Shown here in pieces: positions 34,659 through 44,223 of a DNA stretch of 64,000 nucleotides. The DNA lies in NCBI GenBank assembly GCA_900546665.1, contig URDY01000006.1, positions 1-64,000 of the forward strand, read 5' to 3'. Position numbers and translations under genes: made by a program. The notes beneath the pieces are model-generated. The model saw only the letters and a list, made by a program, of their open reading frames with translations. It searched no databases and was not told the DNA's origin. This DNA comes from an uncultured Paraprevotella sp. GTDB taxonomy: Bacteria; Bacteroidota; Bacteroidia; Bacteroidales; Bacteroidaceae. How positions within the stretch are numbered: position 1 is the first letter of the stretch; every line of letters starts with the position of its first letter.

Positions 34659-36619
34659 GAGTTTTCGAGACTGTCAGACACTCTTTTTGGTTATTTGTGT
34701 CATGGACATTGTTTTGGGGACTGACGTCCGTGCCGGTTATGGGACAGCATCTGGAAAAACACAAGGCAAAGCAGGCAGCTGAAGCATTCTGGCAGCAACG
34801 CTTGAAAAGTCGGATCAGAACGTCAGATGAACTCATTTTGTACAAGCAGTTCAACGGGAGTTATCTTTTTACTCCAGTTCATGACTCTGGTTTTATATGG
34901 GTTGGCGGAACCAGCGAATATCCTTCTGTGTTGGGATATAGCGAAACTACTGCCATAGCGGGCGTCAAAATGCCTGATTTGCTACGAAGCTGGATGGGAA
35001 GTGAGGCTGTACATGAGGCCGTTAAAAAGCGGACAGTTGTCTGTGAACCTGTAGAGCCTCTTCTTTCGTCGCGATGGGCACAAGGAGCACCATATAACGG
35101 CATGTGTCCGTATTACCGTTTCGATGACGGGACTTTAAGTGAAGAACGGTGCCTGGTTGGATGTGTAGCTACGGCTACTACGGAGGTTCTTCGTTATTAC
35201 CGTTATCCTGAGGCTTTGCTGGATACTCTCCATGGCTGGGAAACCGAACATTATAGAATAGATACGGTTCTGCCAGGTGCACCTTTGCATTGGGATGATA
35301 TCCTTGATTCTTATAGTGGAACTTATACGGATGATGAAGCCCGGGCTATACAGGAATTGTCTTTGTATACGGGAATGGCCTGTAGGATGAATTATGGACC
35401 GAGTGCATCCGGAAGCCAGATATATTATCTGGTTGAACCCCTGCAACGTGTATTTGGTTACCGTTATACCCATTTTTATGATCGTGCCCGCTATTCACCG
35501 GACAGCTGGAGAGCGATGTTGTATGACGAACTTCGTCGTGGTATACCATTAGTATATAGTGGATTTAACTTTGCCATGACCGGGCATGCTTTCGTCATTG
35601 ATGGTATGGATTCTGAAGGACGCTATCATGTACGTTGGGGAGAAGGCGGGAATTATGATGGCTATTTCGATATAGATGTGCTCAACGCCTACGAACGGCC
35701 TAATGAGGTGACTGAGTTAGGTCGTGAGGAAGGTCTTTTCTGTAATCAGGCAGCATTGGCCTTTCATCCTTCCGAGCAAGAGGTATGGCCAGGCGATACA
35801 CTGGATTACCAGAGTCATGAAGTGACAGTGGATGATGTGGTCAGTTTACGCCAACCGGATACCAACGGATATGTACCCTATGATGTGACATTAACCAATC
35901 ATTCGGAAGATACCATAACCTATACTATGGCTCTTTTTACATGCATGCCTTGTGATACCATAGATTGGGAGAAAATAAAAACAGTTGGTATTACGGCTGT
36001 AACTCTTTATCCAGGGAAAAGCAGGACTGTGCGGGTGCGGGCTTTGTTTAGTGCAGCGGGTGATTATCTTTTGGGTATGACATCCGGTATGAATGACGTG
36101 TTGTATCGAGAGATCATCCATGTGTTGTCCACAGAACGTCAGAAACTTGTTTATGGTCCGGCAAAGATACTTGACTTGACGCCGCAGCAGGTGACATTGG
36201 AAATGCCGGTAGAGAATCAGTCGCAGTCCGGATGGGCCGGTGACTTGCTGACCTATTGTCTTTTCGAAGAAGGCAATGATTTGGATTACAGACATTGGCA
36301 AGTTCTTAATCTGTCCCCTCAGACCGTATTAAGGGATACGGTCAGTTTTGCCGGATTGGTTCCGGATAGATCCTATACCTTACATGTGAGGTGTCCGTGG
36401 GATATTGTCTATTCTTATACTTTCAGGACGCCTGGTACGTCTGCTGTTATTGAAAGTGCAGAAACTGTTTCGGACAAGCTGACAGTCTATTCTCTCCAAG
36501 GTATCAGAGTGGGGCAGGTAACCAGAAAAGAATGTAAGGCTTTCATGGGTAGTCTTCCTCAAGGAATCTATCTGGTACGAGAAGCGGACGGACGTTCGTA
36601 TTCTATATACAACCGTTAA
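34643..36619 (+). CDS. secreted C10 (streptopain-like) cysteine peptidase
   Basis: 658 residues. A signal/anchor (about 14-34, ending near VMGQ) is followed by a propeptide and the C10 catalytic domain: CLVGCVATATTEVLRYY (Cys174) and TGHAFVIDGMDSEGRYHVRWG (His315). Immunoglobulin-like beta domains follow. The C-terminus (DKLTVYSLQGIRVG ... LPQGIYLVRE) resembles a type IX sorting domain. Relatives include SpeB and Bacteroides C10 proteases that act on host or competitor proteins. The start overlaps the editing-protein gene by 16 bp, an odd pairing of functions. Confidence 0.88.
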   Translation: MAGKIRVFETVRHSFWLFVSWTLFWGLTSVPVMGQHLEKHKAKQAAEAFWQQRLKSRIRTSDELILYKQFNGSYLFTPVHDSGFIWVGGTSEYPSVLGYSETTAIAGVKMPDLLRSWMGSEAVHEAVKKRTVVCEPVEPLLSSRWAQGAPYNGMCPYYRFDDGTLSEERCLVGCVATATTEVLRYYRYPEALLDTLHGWETEHYRIDTVLPGAPLHWDDILDSYSGTYTDDEARAIQELSLYTGMACRMNYGPSASGSQIYYLVEPLQRVFGYRYTHFYDRARYSPDSWRAMLYDELRRGIPLVYSGFNFAMTGHAFVIDGMDSEGRYHVRWGEGGNYDGYFDIDVLNAYERPNEVTELGREEGLFCNQAALAFHPSEQEVWPGDTLDYQSHEVTVDDVVSLRQPDTNGYVPYDVTLTNHSEDTITYTMALFTCMPCDTIDWEKIKTVGITAVTLYPGKSRTVRVRALFSAAGDYLLGMTSGMNDVLYREIIHVLSTERQKLVYGPAKILDLTPQQVTLEMPVENQSQSGWAGDLLTYCLFEEGNDLDYRHWQVLNLSPQTVLRDTVSFAGLVPDRSYTLHVRCPWDIVYSYTFRTPGTSAVIESAETVSDKLTVYSLQGIRVGQVTRKECKAFMGSLPQGIYLVREADGRSYSIYNR

Positions 36620-36656
36620 AAACAGGCTCGTTGTGTGGAAAATAAGTTTTTTGTCG

Positions 36657-36664
36657 TATTTTTG
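36657..36664 (+). promoter_or_regulatory. -7 box of the HD gene
   Basis: TATTTTTG, 22 bp before the ATG at 36687. A TTG at 36631 is a bit far (23-bp spacer). Confidence 0.4.
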
Positions 36665-36686
36665 TATGGAATTTGAATAGAAACTG

Positions 36687-37223
36687 ATGGATATTACAGC
36701 CTTAATTGACAAATATTATGCGGATAATCCGCCTTTGAAACATATCTTGTGTGTACATAGTCGTGATGTAGCCGACCGTTGTCTGGAAATTGCCGGAAGG
36801 CATCCTGAATTGCATTTGGACCTGGCTTTCCTTGAGGAGGCAGCATTGTTGCATGATATCGGTATTATCCATACTGATGCGCCGGGTATACATTGTTTCG
36901 GTTCTCATCCTTATATTTGTCACGGTTATCTAGGTGCAGAGATGTTGCGTAGTGAAGGGTTGTATCGGCATGCCAGGGTATGTGAAAGGCATACGGGAGC
37001 AGGACTTTCAGCTCAGGATATTATTAATCAGAATGTTCCGGTCCCTGTGCAGGACTATTTGCCTGAAACGTTGGAGGAACAGCTCATCTGTTACGCTGAT
37101 AAGTTTTATTCCAAATCTCATTTGGACCGAGTAAAAACTCTGGAAAAGGCATTGAAAAGTGTCAGCAAATATGGTGAGGAGGGTGCGTCTCGTTTTCGTC
37201 ATTGGATGGAGATTTTTAAATAA
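36687..37223 (+). CDS. HD-domain phosphohydrolase
   Basis: 178 residues, no signal. VHSRDVADRCLEIA carries the first His, and EEAALLHDIGIIHTDAPG the HD pair with the HDIG form. ERHTGAGLS gives a further metal His and ICYADKFYSK the last Asp. HD proteins hydrolyse phosphate bonds in nucleotides or signalling molecules. The closest general type is the small YqeK/uncharacterised HDIG family; the substrate is unknown. It is followed by the LptD gene on the same strand with a 73-bp gap. Confidence 0.85.
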   Translation: MDITALIDKYYADNPPLKHILCVHSRDVADRCLEIAGRHPELHLDLAFLEEAALLHDIGIIHTDAPGIHCFGSHPYICHGYLGAEMLRSEGLYRHARVCERHTGAGLSAQDIINQNVPVPVQDYLPETLEEQLICYADKFYSKSHLDRVKTLEKALKSVSKYGEEGASRFRHWMEIFK

Positions 37224-37250
37224 AAAAATGGCTTGTAAGCAGATTTTATG

Positions 37251-37258
37251 TATTTTTG
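37251..37258 (+). promoter_or_regulatory. -7 box of the LptD gene
   Basis: TATTTTTG, 38 bp before the TTG start codon. Confidence 0.4.
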
Positions 37259-37296
37259 CAGCTATTTAGGGTGATTCAGAAAAAGTAAGAAGTCTC

Positions 37297-40152
37297 TTGA
37301 AAACAAAAATTGCTATATTTCTATTTGTGGTCTGTTCGTTTTGCATGTTGGCACAGGGCGAAATGAGCAGGGTACATCGTGTATCTTCAATGTGGCGTGA
37401 TTCATCATCGACAGTTCAGGATACAATTGAAAAACAGGTAGACGAGAAGAACAAAAAGGCTTCCGTCAACGGGCGTGACACAATTGATCAGTTTACGGCA
37501 GATACAACGGCTGTTATAGCCGACAGTATCAAGGCTGGTGTGTTGGTAGTCGACAGTTTGGCTACGGATTCTGTAGCTGCGGATTCAGTGAAAAGCAAGT
37601 CAGCCCTTGATCAGCCTGTTGAATATACAGCTAAAGACTCTGTAACGTTTGAAGCCGGAATGGGTAATGCCAATCTTTATGGCGAGAGTAAAGTCAATTA
37701 TCAGAATCTGGAATTGACAGCTGATCTGATTACCATGAATATGGACAGCAGTATTGTGCATGCTGTAGGGCGTATGGATTCGACCGGTCAAATGAAAGGT
37801 CAGCCTGTATTCAAGCAGGGCAGTGATGAGTATGAACCTGAAAAGATCAGTTATAATTTTAAGACCCGCAAGGCATTTATTGATAATGTCTATACCCCAC
37901 AGGGAAATGGTTTTATGATCAGTCAGGAATCGAAGCGTGACGGTGAGGGAGTCATGTATGTACGACATGGCAAGTATACTACTTGTAATGCGCGTCATCC
38001 TCATTTCTATCTGGCGTTGACCCGTGCCAAGGTCCGTCCGGGAAAGGATGTGGTATTCGGTCCGGCTTATCTGGTTGTCGAGGATGTGCCATTGCCTTTA
38101 GCCATTCCATACGGTTTCTTCCCCTTCAGCAAGAAATATTCATCAGGTTTTATAATGCCGACGTTTGGTGATGAGAGTGTTCGTGGTTTTTATCTTCGTG
38201 ATGGTGGATATTATTTTGCCATTAATGATATGATAGACCTGAAACTGATCGGTGAAATCTATACCAAAGGATCATGGGGATTGAGTGCTCAGTCCAATTA
38301 TAATAAACGTTATCGTTTTTCCGGTAATTTCTTTTTAAGTTACCAGAATACCGTGGAAGGCGAGAAAAACATGCCGGATTATGCCAAATCTACCAGTTTT
38401 AAGGTGCAATGGACTCATCGTCAGGATGCCAAGGCTAATCCGACCCAGAGCTTCTCAGCCAGTGTCAACTTTGCAACCTCCAATTACGAACGTAATAACT
38501 TGACGAGTATGTACAATCCGGAGAATTATACTCAAAGTACACGTACGTCAAGTGTCAGTTATCAGAAAACCTTTTCAGATATCGGGTTGACTTTGTCGGG
38601 ATCATTCAATCTGTCACAGAATATGCGTGATTCCTCTCTTTCTATGACATTGCCCAGTTTGGATATTTCTTTGGCACGTTTTTATCCCTTCAAACGGAAA
38701 AAAATGGCCGGAGAAGAGCGATGGTATGAAAAAATTGCATTGAGCTATACCGGAAGTATCAGCAACAGTATCAATACCAAGGAAGACCAGTTGCTTAAAT
38801 CCAATCTGATCAAAGACTGGAGAAATGGTATGCGTCACAGTATTCCTATCAGTGCAACTTTCAATCTTTTTAATTATATCAATATTTCTCCTCAGTTCAA
38901 TTTTACAGACCGAATGTATACGCACAAGGTCATGAAACATTGGGATCAGGAGAAGCAGAAGGAAGTCAATGATACGGTGTGGGGATTCCAGAATGTGTAT
39001 AATTATGACATGAGCGTATCAGCAACTACCAAACTTTATGGTTTTTATACTCCTCTGTTTGGCAAGAAAATTCAGACTATCCGTCACGTCTTTACTCCTA
39101 CGGTAAGCTTTAATTATGCACCGGATTTTGGAGCCCAACGTTTTGGTTACTATACTTCTTATGTAAAAACGGATGCAGAAGGCAATGTTTCGACTGTGAA
39201 TTATTCACCTTATAGTGGTAGCTTGTATGGAGTTCCGGGACAGGGTAAGACTGGAAGTATTTCTATGGATATTGCCAACAACATAGAAATGAAGATTCGC
39301 ACAGACAATGATTCATTAAAAAAGATCAGTCTTATTGATGAACTTGGTGCCAGTTTGAGTTACAATATGGCGGCTGAGAGTAAACCCTGGAGTGATTTGA
39401 GCATGAGAGTCCGAATCAAAACTCCTTGGAATTATACTTTCAGTATGAATGCTGTCTTTGCTACTTATGCTTACCAGTTTGACGAGAATGGTAAGGTTTA
39501 TGTTGGTGACAGAACCGAATGGTCTTACGGCCGTTTTGGCCGTTTCCAAGGTATGTCCCAGAACCTTTCCTATACTTTTAGTAATGAGACTTTCAAGAAA
39601 TTGTTCGGTTGGGGAAAGAGCGAGGATAAGCAGGGTTCAGGCGATACAGATGATGCGTCAGACAATACGGCCAATGAGGTAGGCGATACGAATGTCGATC
39701 CAGATTTGAAAAAGAGTCAGCAGCCAGCAGGTGAACCGTCAGGTCAGGATGCGGAAGTGGATGAAGACGGTTATCTGAAGTTCAAGTTACCTTGGTCATT
39801 TACTGTGTCGTATGGTGTGACAATGGCTGAAAATACGAGTGCTCAGATCAAGGTAAAACGTATGCGTTATCCATACAAACTGACTCATACGCTCAACTTC
39901 TCTGGTAATATTAGGATTTCAGATGGATGGAATCTGAGCTATTCTTCTGGTTATGATTTCAATTACCATCGGTTGTCAATGACAACCGCTTCAATATCAC
40001 GCGATTTGCATTGTTTTTCAATGTCAGCGAGCGTAGTGCTTAGTCCATATACATCTTATAATTTCACGTTCCAGGCCAATGCCTCAGAACTGGCAGATGT
40101 GCTTCGTTGGAAGAAGCAGAGCAGTTATAGTTCAAATATTGAGTGGTATTGA
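37297..40152 (+). CDS. LptD-like LPS assembly outer-membrane protein
   Basis: 951 residues from a TTG start at 37297; only this start keeps the signal peptide (KTKIAIFLFVVCSFCMLAQG). Next comes a Ser/Asp/Val-rich linker (about 25-110), an OstA/LptA-like beta-jellyroll (about 110-280; LYGESKVNYQNLELTADLITMNMDSS) and a long beta-barrel that ends in aromatic YSSNIEWY, with Trp/Tyr-rich alternate strands. LptD forms the outer-membrane pore that inserts LPS with LptE. The Bacteroidetes form is longer than that of E. coli and has a charged insertion near residues 775-825 (SEDKQGSGDTDD). Confidence 0.85.
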   Translation: MKTKIAIFLFVVCSFCMLAQGEMSRVHRVSSMWRDSSSTVQDTIEKQVDEKNKKASVNGRDTIDQFTADTTAVIADSIKAGVLVVDSLATDSVAADSVKSKSALDQPVEYTAKDSVTFEAGMGNANLYGESKVNYQNLELTADLITMNMDSSIVHAVGRMDSTGQMKGQPVFKQGSDEYEPEKISYNFKTRKAFIDNVYTPQGNGFMISQESKRDGEGVMYVRHGKYTTCNARHPHFYLALTRAKVRPGKDVVFGPAYLVVEDVPLPLAIPYGFFPFSKKYSSGFIMPTFGDESVRGFYLRDGGYYFAINDMIDLKLIGEIYTKGSWGLSAQSNYNKRYRFSGNFFLSYQNTVEGEKNMPDYAKSTSFKVQWTHRQDAKANPTQSFSASVNFATSNYERNNLTSMYNPENYTQSTRTSSVSYQKTFSDIGLTLSGSFNLSQNMRDSSLSMTLPSLDISLARFYPFKRKKMAGEERWYEKIALSYTGSISNSINTKEDQLLKSNLIKDWRNGMRHSIPISATFNLFNYINISPQFNFTDRMYTHKVMKHWDQEKQKEVNDTVWGFQNVYNYDMSVSATTKLYGFYTPLFGKKIQTIRHVFTPTVSFNYAPDFGAQRFGYYTSYVKTDAEGNVSTVNYSPYSGSLYGVPGQGKTGSISMDIANNIEMKIRTDNDSLKKISLIDELGASLSYNMAAESKPWSDLSMRVRIKTPWNYTFSMNAVFATYAYQFDENGKVYVGDRTEWSYGRFGRFQGMSQNLSYTFSNETFKKLFGWGKSEDKQGSGDTDDASDNTANEVGDTNVDPDLKKSQQPAGEPSGQDAEVDEDGYLKFKLPWSFTVSYGVTMAENTSAQIKVKRMRYPYKLTHTLNFSGNIRISDGWNLSYSSGYDFNYHRLSMTTASISRDLHCFSMSASVVLSPYTSYNFTFQANASELADVLRWKKQSSYSSNIEWY

Positions 40153-40153
40153 T

Positions 40154-40180
40154 GCGTGAAAATGCTGTTTCATTCGTCTA
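40154..40180 (+). promoter_or_regulatory. 27-bp shared motif, site 1 (before heparinase-like gene)
   Basis: GCGTG at 40154-40158, 16-bp spacer, CGTCTA at 40175-40180. It ends 34 bp before the ATG at 40215. The spacer is nearly the same as at 46910 and 51138 (AAAATG ... TT), so it may be an alternative-sigma promoter or an operator. Confidence 0.6.
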
Positions 40181-40214
40181 CTTATATGTAAACAACAAAA
40201 AATAGGTATAAGTT

Positions 40215-42971
40215 ATGAGAAAAATGAAATGGTTTTCGTTAGTGGCAGTTCTTTATTTGGTGAATGCTGTTTATCCTGCATTCTCTCAGTCGGATGTCCG
40301 TTTCAGTGCGCATCCCAGAATTGTGACGGTACCGGAACGTAAAAAAGAAACATTGCAGCAAATTGCTCAACAGCCATGGGCAAAGCAGGTATTGGACAAT
40401 CTGAAGAACAGTGTAGATCCTTATGTGGATGAAGCTGCGGATTTTCTCAGTTCGCGTTTGTATATGAATTGGAATACCTGCGCTAAGAAAATCTTTATTA
40501 AGGGGGAGTTCTTCAGTCATAGTGGAGGAGAGAAAGCTCCTTTTCCAACCGTAATGTTCAGTGGTGCTCGTTCGCATGCCACCAGTTATGCACGTCCTTC
40601 CATTGACCGGCGTTTGCCTTATGCAGATGAAACAAAAGGAGTTCTCATGCATAACAAGTCACTCCCGGGGCAACCATTGGAGTGGGTACATCCCAGCAAG
40701 GTCGGTACACAGATAGAAAGCGGAAATGTCGACATTATGAATAAAGCCAGGGATGCAGCTTATCTGTGGTGGCTGACAGGAGAGGAGAAGTATGCCGTTT
40801 CGGCTTCTAAAGTACTCGATACTTATCTTTCAGGTATTTATTACCGGGATGTTCCCTATGATCTCAACCACGGTCATCAGCAGACTTTGGTAGGGATGAC
40901 TTCGTTTGAAGTTATTCATGAAGCCATAGTCAGCCCGCTTACCGTGTGTTATGATTTTCTGTATGATTATATGGCGGAACACTATCAGGAGAAAATGCCT
41001 GTTTATTCTGCAGCTTTGAAGAAAATGGCTGACGTCATAGCAGATCATGGCGTTCCACATAACAACTGGAACATCATACAGGCCCGTTTTATTTTTGATA
41101 TAGCTTTGGTTCTGGAAGATGACAGTGCCTATCCGGACGGAAAAGGACGGCAGCATTACATTGACGTGGTGGTGAATGACAGTACGTTACGGCAGTGGAG
41201 CTTGAAAACATTGGCGGCTTATGGTTTCGATACACAGACAGGAATATGGGGGGAATGTCCGGGGTACAGTTGCAATGTGGTAAATGATTATGCTGATTTT
41301 GCTTTGCTGTTTGACAAATACTATGGTCGTGATCTGATAGAAGAGATGCCGGTGGTGGAAAAAGCTGTTTATGCTACTCCCCAGTACTGTTTCCCAAACC
41401 GGAAGATCGTGGGATTTGGTGATACCCACCCGGGACCTTTGCGAACCAGCTATTTTTACAGTCTGATTAAAAATGCCCGTCGTTATGGCAAACGGGATCA
41501 GGAAGAGAAATTTACGGCTCTTTTGCGTTGTTTTGAACCCGGATCGGATGCCAATTCCGGTACTCCTTCAGTGGGAGGCAGTTTGTGGAATCTGTATCCG
41601 GAAGAAAATCTGATGATAGATACAACCATTGCTGCCGGAAATATAGAGCAGTATGTCAGTCCTACGTTCTATGCGCCCAATGTAAGTTGGGTAACGCAAC
41701 GTAATGGTATGGATGCAGATCGCAGTCTGATGTATTCTTTGAACGGAAGTGAAGGAAATCATCAGCATGCCAATGGTCTTTCTGTAGAGTTTTACGGAAA
41801 GGGTGTGACCCTGGCACCTGATGCAGGAATAGGACAGACTTTGTATTCAGGACTTGATTATATGGAATATTACAGTCAGTTCCCGAGTCATAATACTGTT
41901 TGTGTGGATGGTATATCCAGTTATCCTGTGATGAAGAGCAATCATCCGGTAACGCTCATGTACAGTTATCCCTTGCCATCTTTGGCAGAAGAACGAAATC
42001 TGCTTTCAGATGATTATTTCAGAGGCGTTTGTTATACTGAAACTTATTTCAGAGAACCGGAGACGCGTTCCGATCAAACCCGTTTATTGGGTATCATAGA
42101 TACACAAGACGGTAAGGGCTATTATATTGATATTTTCCGTAGTCGGAAGAAATTGGGCGGCGACAGGATGCATGACTATTTTTATCACAATCTGGGTCAG
42201 GAAATGAAAGTGACTGAAGCGGACGGAACTCCTCTTGATTTTCAGAATTCTGAGGAGTTGAGTTTTGCCGGTGCTCATCTTTATGCCTATTCTTATATTT
42301 ATAATCAGGAAGTAGTCGAAACAGACCGTGATATCAAGGCAGAGTTTGTCATACATCCCGAACAGGGAGGAGCGGATATTCACATGACGATGTGGCAGCA
42401 GGGAATGCAGGGACGCAAAATATTCAAGGCGTTAAGTCCGGAGACGGAGGGATTGAGCCGTGACCGTACGATGCCATATACCATTAAAGGGACTCCCACA
42501 CTGACTTTTGTTGCACGTCAGAGCGGCGAGGCTTGGACCCGTCCGTTTGTGTCTGTTTTTGAACCTTCCACTTCCGACGATTCAGGTGATGTCGTGTCGG
42601 TATCCTATTTTTCACCATCAGAAAGAAAAGATTCCGGTACGGTAGGTATCAAAGTAGAACTGAAATCAGGTAGAATGGATTATCTGTTCTCGGCATCAGA
42701 GCCTCTTGACGACCTGTTTTATGGTGATATGAAATTGCAGGCTCATTTCGGATGTGTCAGCATGATTCAAGATGAAGTGTGTCAGTTGTTATTGTCCCAT
42801 GCCACCAGATTTGATTATGGCAATATCAGGATAACTTCAGCTGAACCGGCTGATATCTCTTTAAAGAAAATGAACGGGGAATGGTATTATACATCCTCTC
42901 AAGAATGTCGGATTAAGATAAACGGGCATAAGCGAAAAGTGGTGGCTTCGGCAAAGCCGCGAAAATTATGA
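40215..42971 (+). CDS. heparinase II/III-family polysaccharide lyase-like protein
   Basis: 918 residues (or 915 from 40224). A signal peptide (about 1-24) is followed by an alpha/alpha-toroid region (about 60-430; HNNWNIIQARFIFDIALVLED and GIWGECPGYSCNVVNDYADFALLFDKYYG) and the heparinase II/III beta-sandwich (about 490-900) that begins with GSEGNHQHANGLSVEFYGKGVTLAPDAG, holding a conserved His-Gln-His-Ala motif. Such enzymes cleave uronic-acid-containing chains by beta-elimination and leave unsaturated uronate ends. The substrate is not resolved. It shares the 27-bp motif with the GH43-MFS-GH88 operon. GH88 acts on exactly such ends, so the two are functionally linked by inference. Confidence 0.85.
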   Translation: MRKMKWFSLVAVLYLVNAVYPAFSQSDVRFSAHPRIVTVPERKKETLQQIAQQPWAKQVLDNLKNSVDPYVDEAADFLSSRLYMNWNTCAKKIFIKGEFFSHSGGEKAPFPTVMFSGARSHATSYARPSIDRRLPYADETKGVLMHNKSLPGQPLEWVHPSKVGTQIESGNVDIMNKARDAAYLWWLTGEEKYAVSASKVLDTYLSGIYYRDVPYDLNHGHQQTLVGMTSFEVIHEAIVSPLTVCYDFLYDYMAEHYQEKMPVYSAALKKMADVIADHGVPHNNWNIIQARFIFDIALVLEDDSAYPDGKGRQHYIDVVVNDSTLRQWSLKTLAAYGFDTQTGIWGECPGYSCNVVNDYADFALLFDKYYGRDLIEEMPVVEKAVYATPQYCFPNRKIVGFGDTHPGPLRTSYFYSLIKNARRYGKRDQEEKFTALLRCFEPGSDANSGTPSVGGSLWNLYPEENLMIDTTIAAGNIEQYVSPTFYAPNVSWVTQRNGMDADRSLMYSLNGSEGNHQHANGLSVEFYGKGVTLAPDAGIGQTLYSGLDYMEYYSQFPSHNTVCVDGISSYPVMKSNHPVTLMYSYPLPSLAEERNLLSDDYFRGVCYTETYFREPETRSDQTRLLGIIDTQDGKGYYIDIFRSRKKLGGDRMHDYFYHNLGQEMKVTEADGTPLDFQNSEELSFAGAHLYAYSYIYNQEVVETDRDIKAEFVIHPEQGGADIHMTMWQQGMQGRKIFKALSPETEGLSRDRTMPYTIKGTPTLTFVARQSGEAWTRPFVSVFEPSTSDDSGDVVSVSYFSPSERKDSGTVGIKVELKSGRMDYLFSASEPLDDLFYGDMKLQAHFGCVSMIQDEVCQLLLSHATRFDYGNIRITSAEPADISLKKMNGEWYYTSSQECRIKINGHKRKVVASAKPRKL

Positions 42972-42991
42972 TGAAACAGAGGATTTTGCTA

Positions 42992-43030
42992 TTGGCAGGA
43001 AAACCGGCAAGGTTTTTCCTGCCAAACAGT
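42992..43030 (+). terminator. terminator after the heparinase-like gene
   Basis: TTGGCAGGAAAA (42992-43003) pairs with TTTTCCTGCCAA (43014-43025); T-rich sequence follows. It also lies downstream of the opposing gene at 43079. Confidence 0.65.
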
Positions 43031-43078
43031 TTTTAAGGAACTGCCATTCTTAAAATCTTGTTCTATTCTTTTATACGT

Positions 43079-43426
43079 TTAGAATAACGTAGGATGGTTT
43101 TCATACGGGTCGGTCTTTTTTTCTGACGGCTCGGTAGTTTCGGGGAATTCCTGTTCGTCAAACAGCAGATTCATCTGTTGTGAAGCATTAGGGTTTAGGC
43201 AATACCATCCCCGTTGGTGGCCAAACGTAAATGTGGATCCTGGCCTGACAGCCTGAGACCAAAGGAAAAAGCGGACAGTCTGATACACTTTTTCATAGCT
43301 TAAGTCTTTCGAAAAAAGACCGGTATGCCTGTTGTAGACTTGCCGCGCAATAATTCCTACCGGCAAGCCTTCCAGACCTTTCCCAAGAAGAATCTCATAA
43401 ATATCGTTATAAAAAGTATTCTTCAT
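43079..43426 (-). CDS. small winged-helix-like protein of unknown function
   Basis: 115 residues, no signal or TM. The first 80 residues (YNDIYEILLGKGLEGLPVGIIARQVYNRHTGLF ... YEKVYQTVRFFLWSQAVRPGSTF) look like a winged helix-turn-helix of the type seen in small Bacteroidales proteins; the end is acidic and Pro-rich. The family is not recognised. It is divergent from the lipoprotein gene with about 80 bp between starts. Confidence 0.65.
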   Translation of the reverse strand: MKNTFYNDIYEILLGKGLEGLPVGIIARQVYNRHTGLFSKDLSYEKVYQTVRFFLWSQAVRPGSTFTFGHQRGWYCLNPNASQQMNLLFDEQEFPETTEPSEKKTDPYENHPTLF

Positions 43427-43448
43427 AAAGCAAAGATAATGATATTTA

Positions 43449-43478
43449 TTGAATTATTCTATTATTTGATTATCTTTG
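43449..43478 (+). promoter_or_regulatory. promoter of the lipoprotein-GH51 unit
   Basis: TTG at 43449-43451, 19-bp spacer and TATCTTTG at 43471-43478. It overlaps an in-frame ATG at 43476 and supports the start at 43506. Confidence 0.6.
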
Positions 43479-43505
43479 TCACTTGTTAGAACAAGGAATA
43501 GAAAA

Positions 43506-44177
43506 ATGAAAAAGATAGCATTGCTTTCGGTTGCGGCAGCAGCTTTGCTGTTCTCAGCCTGTGAAAAGAAAGGCAACTCTTATGAGTTTGCCCAGATTCT
43601 TTACCCCAGTTATAGCGGTAAGTTGTTATATGCAGATCAGACAGAAGACAGTATCAAGTTTGCCACAACATTTGACTGGACTTTAAGTCTGGGGGCAGAC
43701 TGGGTATCGGCCAATCCTGATTCCATGTACGGTGTTGTGCCGGACGGGTATTATATGATCAATAAAGTTCCCTTGCATTTTGAGGTGAACACTACGGACA
43801 CGGCACGTATGACAACGGTAGGATTCAATGCTGACGGCAAAACTCTGCTTTCTTATTATAAACAGGTTCATTATCTTAATGTGAAGCATCCTTCACGTCA
43901 GAATTATGAGTTCCTTCTGACCGATTCAGCCTATCAGCAGAAAGACAGTATCATGTTTACCGTATATGGCGCATGGACTTTGGCTTTCAAGGGAGAGACT
44001 CCGTCATGGGTGAAGTTTAACGAGAATACCGCCATGGCAGGTAAGGCCGGAACATATAAACTGATATATACACTTGACCATAACGTTGCTGATGAAGAAA
44101 GAAATGCTGTCTTGTCTTTGACCAGTAAAAATGTGGTAACGGATATCCGGATCAGACAATTATCCAACAAGAAATAA
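43506..44177 (+). CDS. lipoprotein with BACON-like beta domains
   Basis: 223 residues from the ATG at 43506. A lipoprotein signal (MKKIALLSVAAAALLFSAC) is followed by two beta-sandwich repeats. The second (FLLTDSAYQQKDSIMFTVYGAWTLAFKGETPSWVKFN ... AVLSLTSKNVVTDIRIRQ) has the W-rich pattern and closing strand of BACON domains, which are common in Bacteroidetes carbohydrate-active proteins. Probably surface-exposed and glycan- or mucin-binding. It lies 46 bp before the GH51 gene, so co-transcription is likely. Confidence 0.75.
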   Translation: MKKIALLSVAAAALLFSACEKKGNSYEFAQILYPSYSGKLLYADQTEDSIKFATTFDWTLSLGADWVSANPDSMYGVVPDGYYMINKVPLHFEVNTTDTARMTTVGFNADGKTLLSYYKQVHYLNVKHPSRQNYEFLLTDSAYQQKDSIMFTVYGAWTLAFKGETPSWVKFNENTAMAGKAGTYKLIYTLDHNVADEERNAVLSLTSKNVVTDIRIRQLSNKK

Positions 44178-44223
44178 TAATAATAATAAAAACTAATCTG
44201 TTATTAATCATTAACCCTGAATT

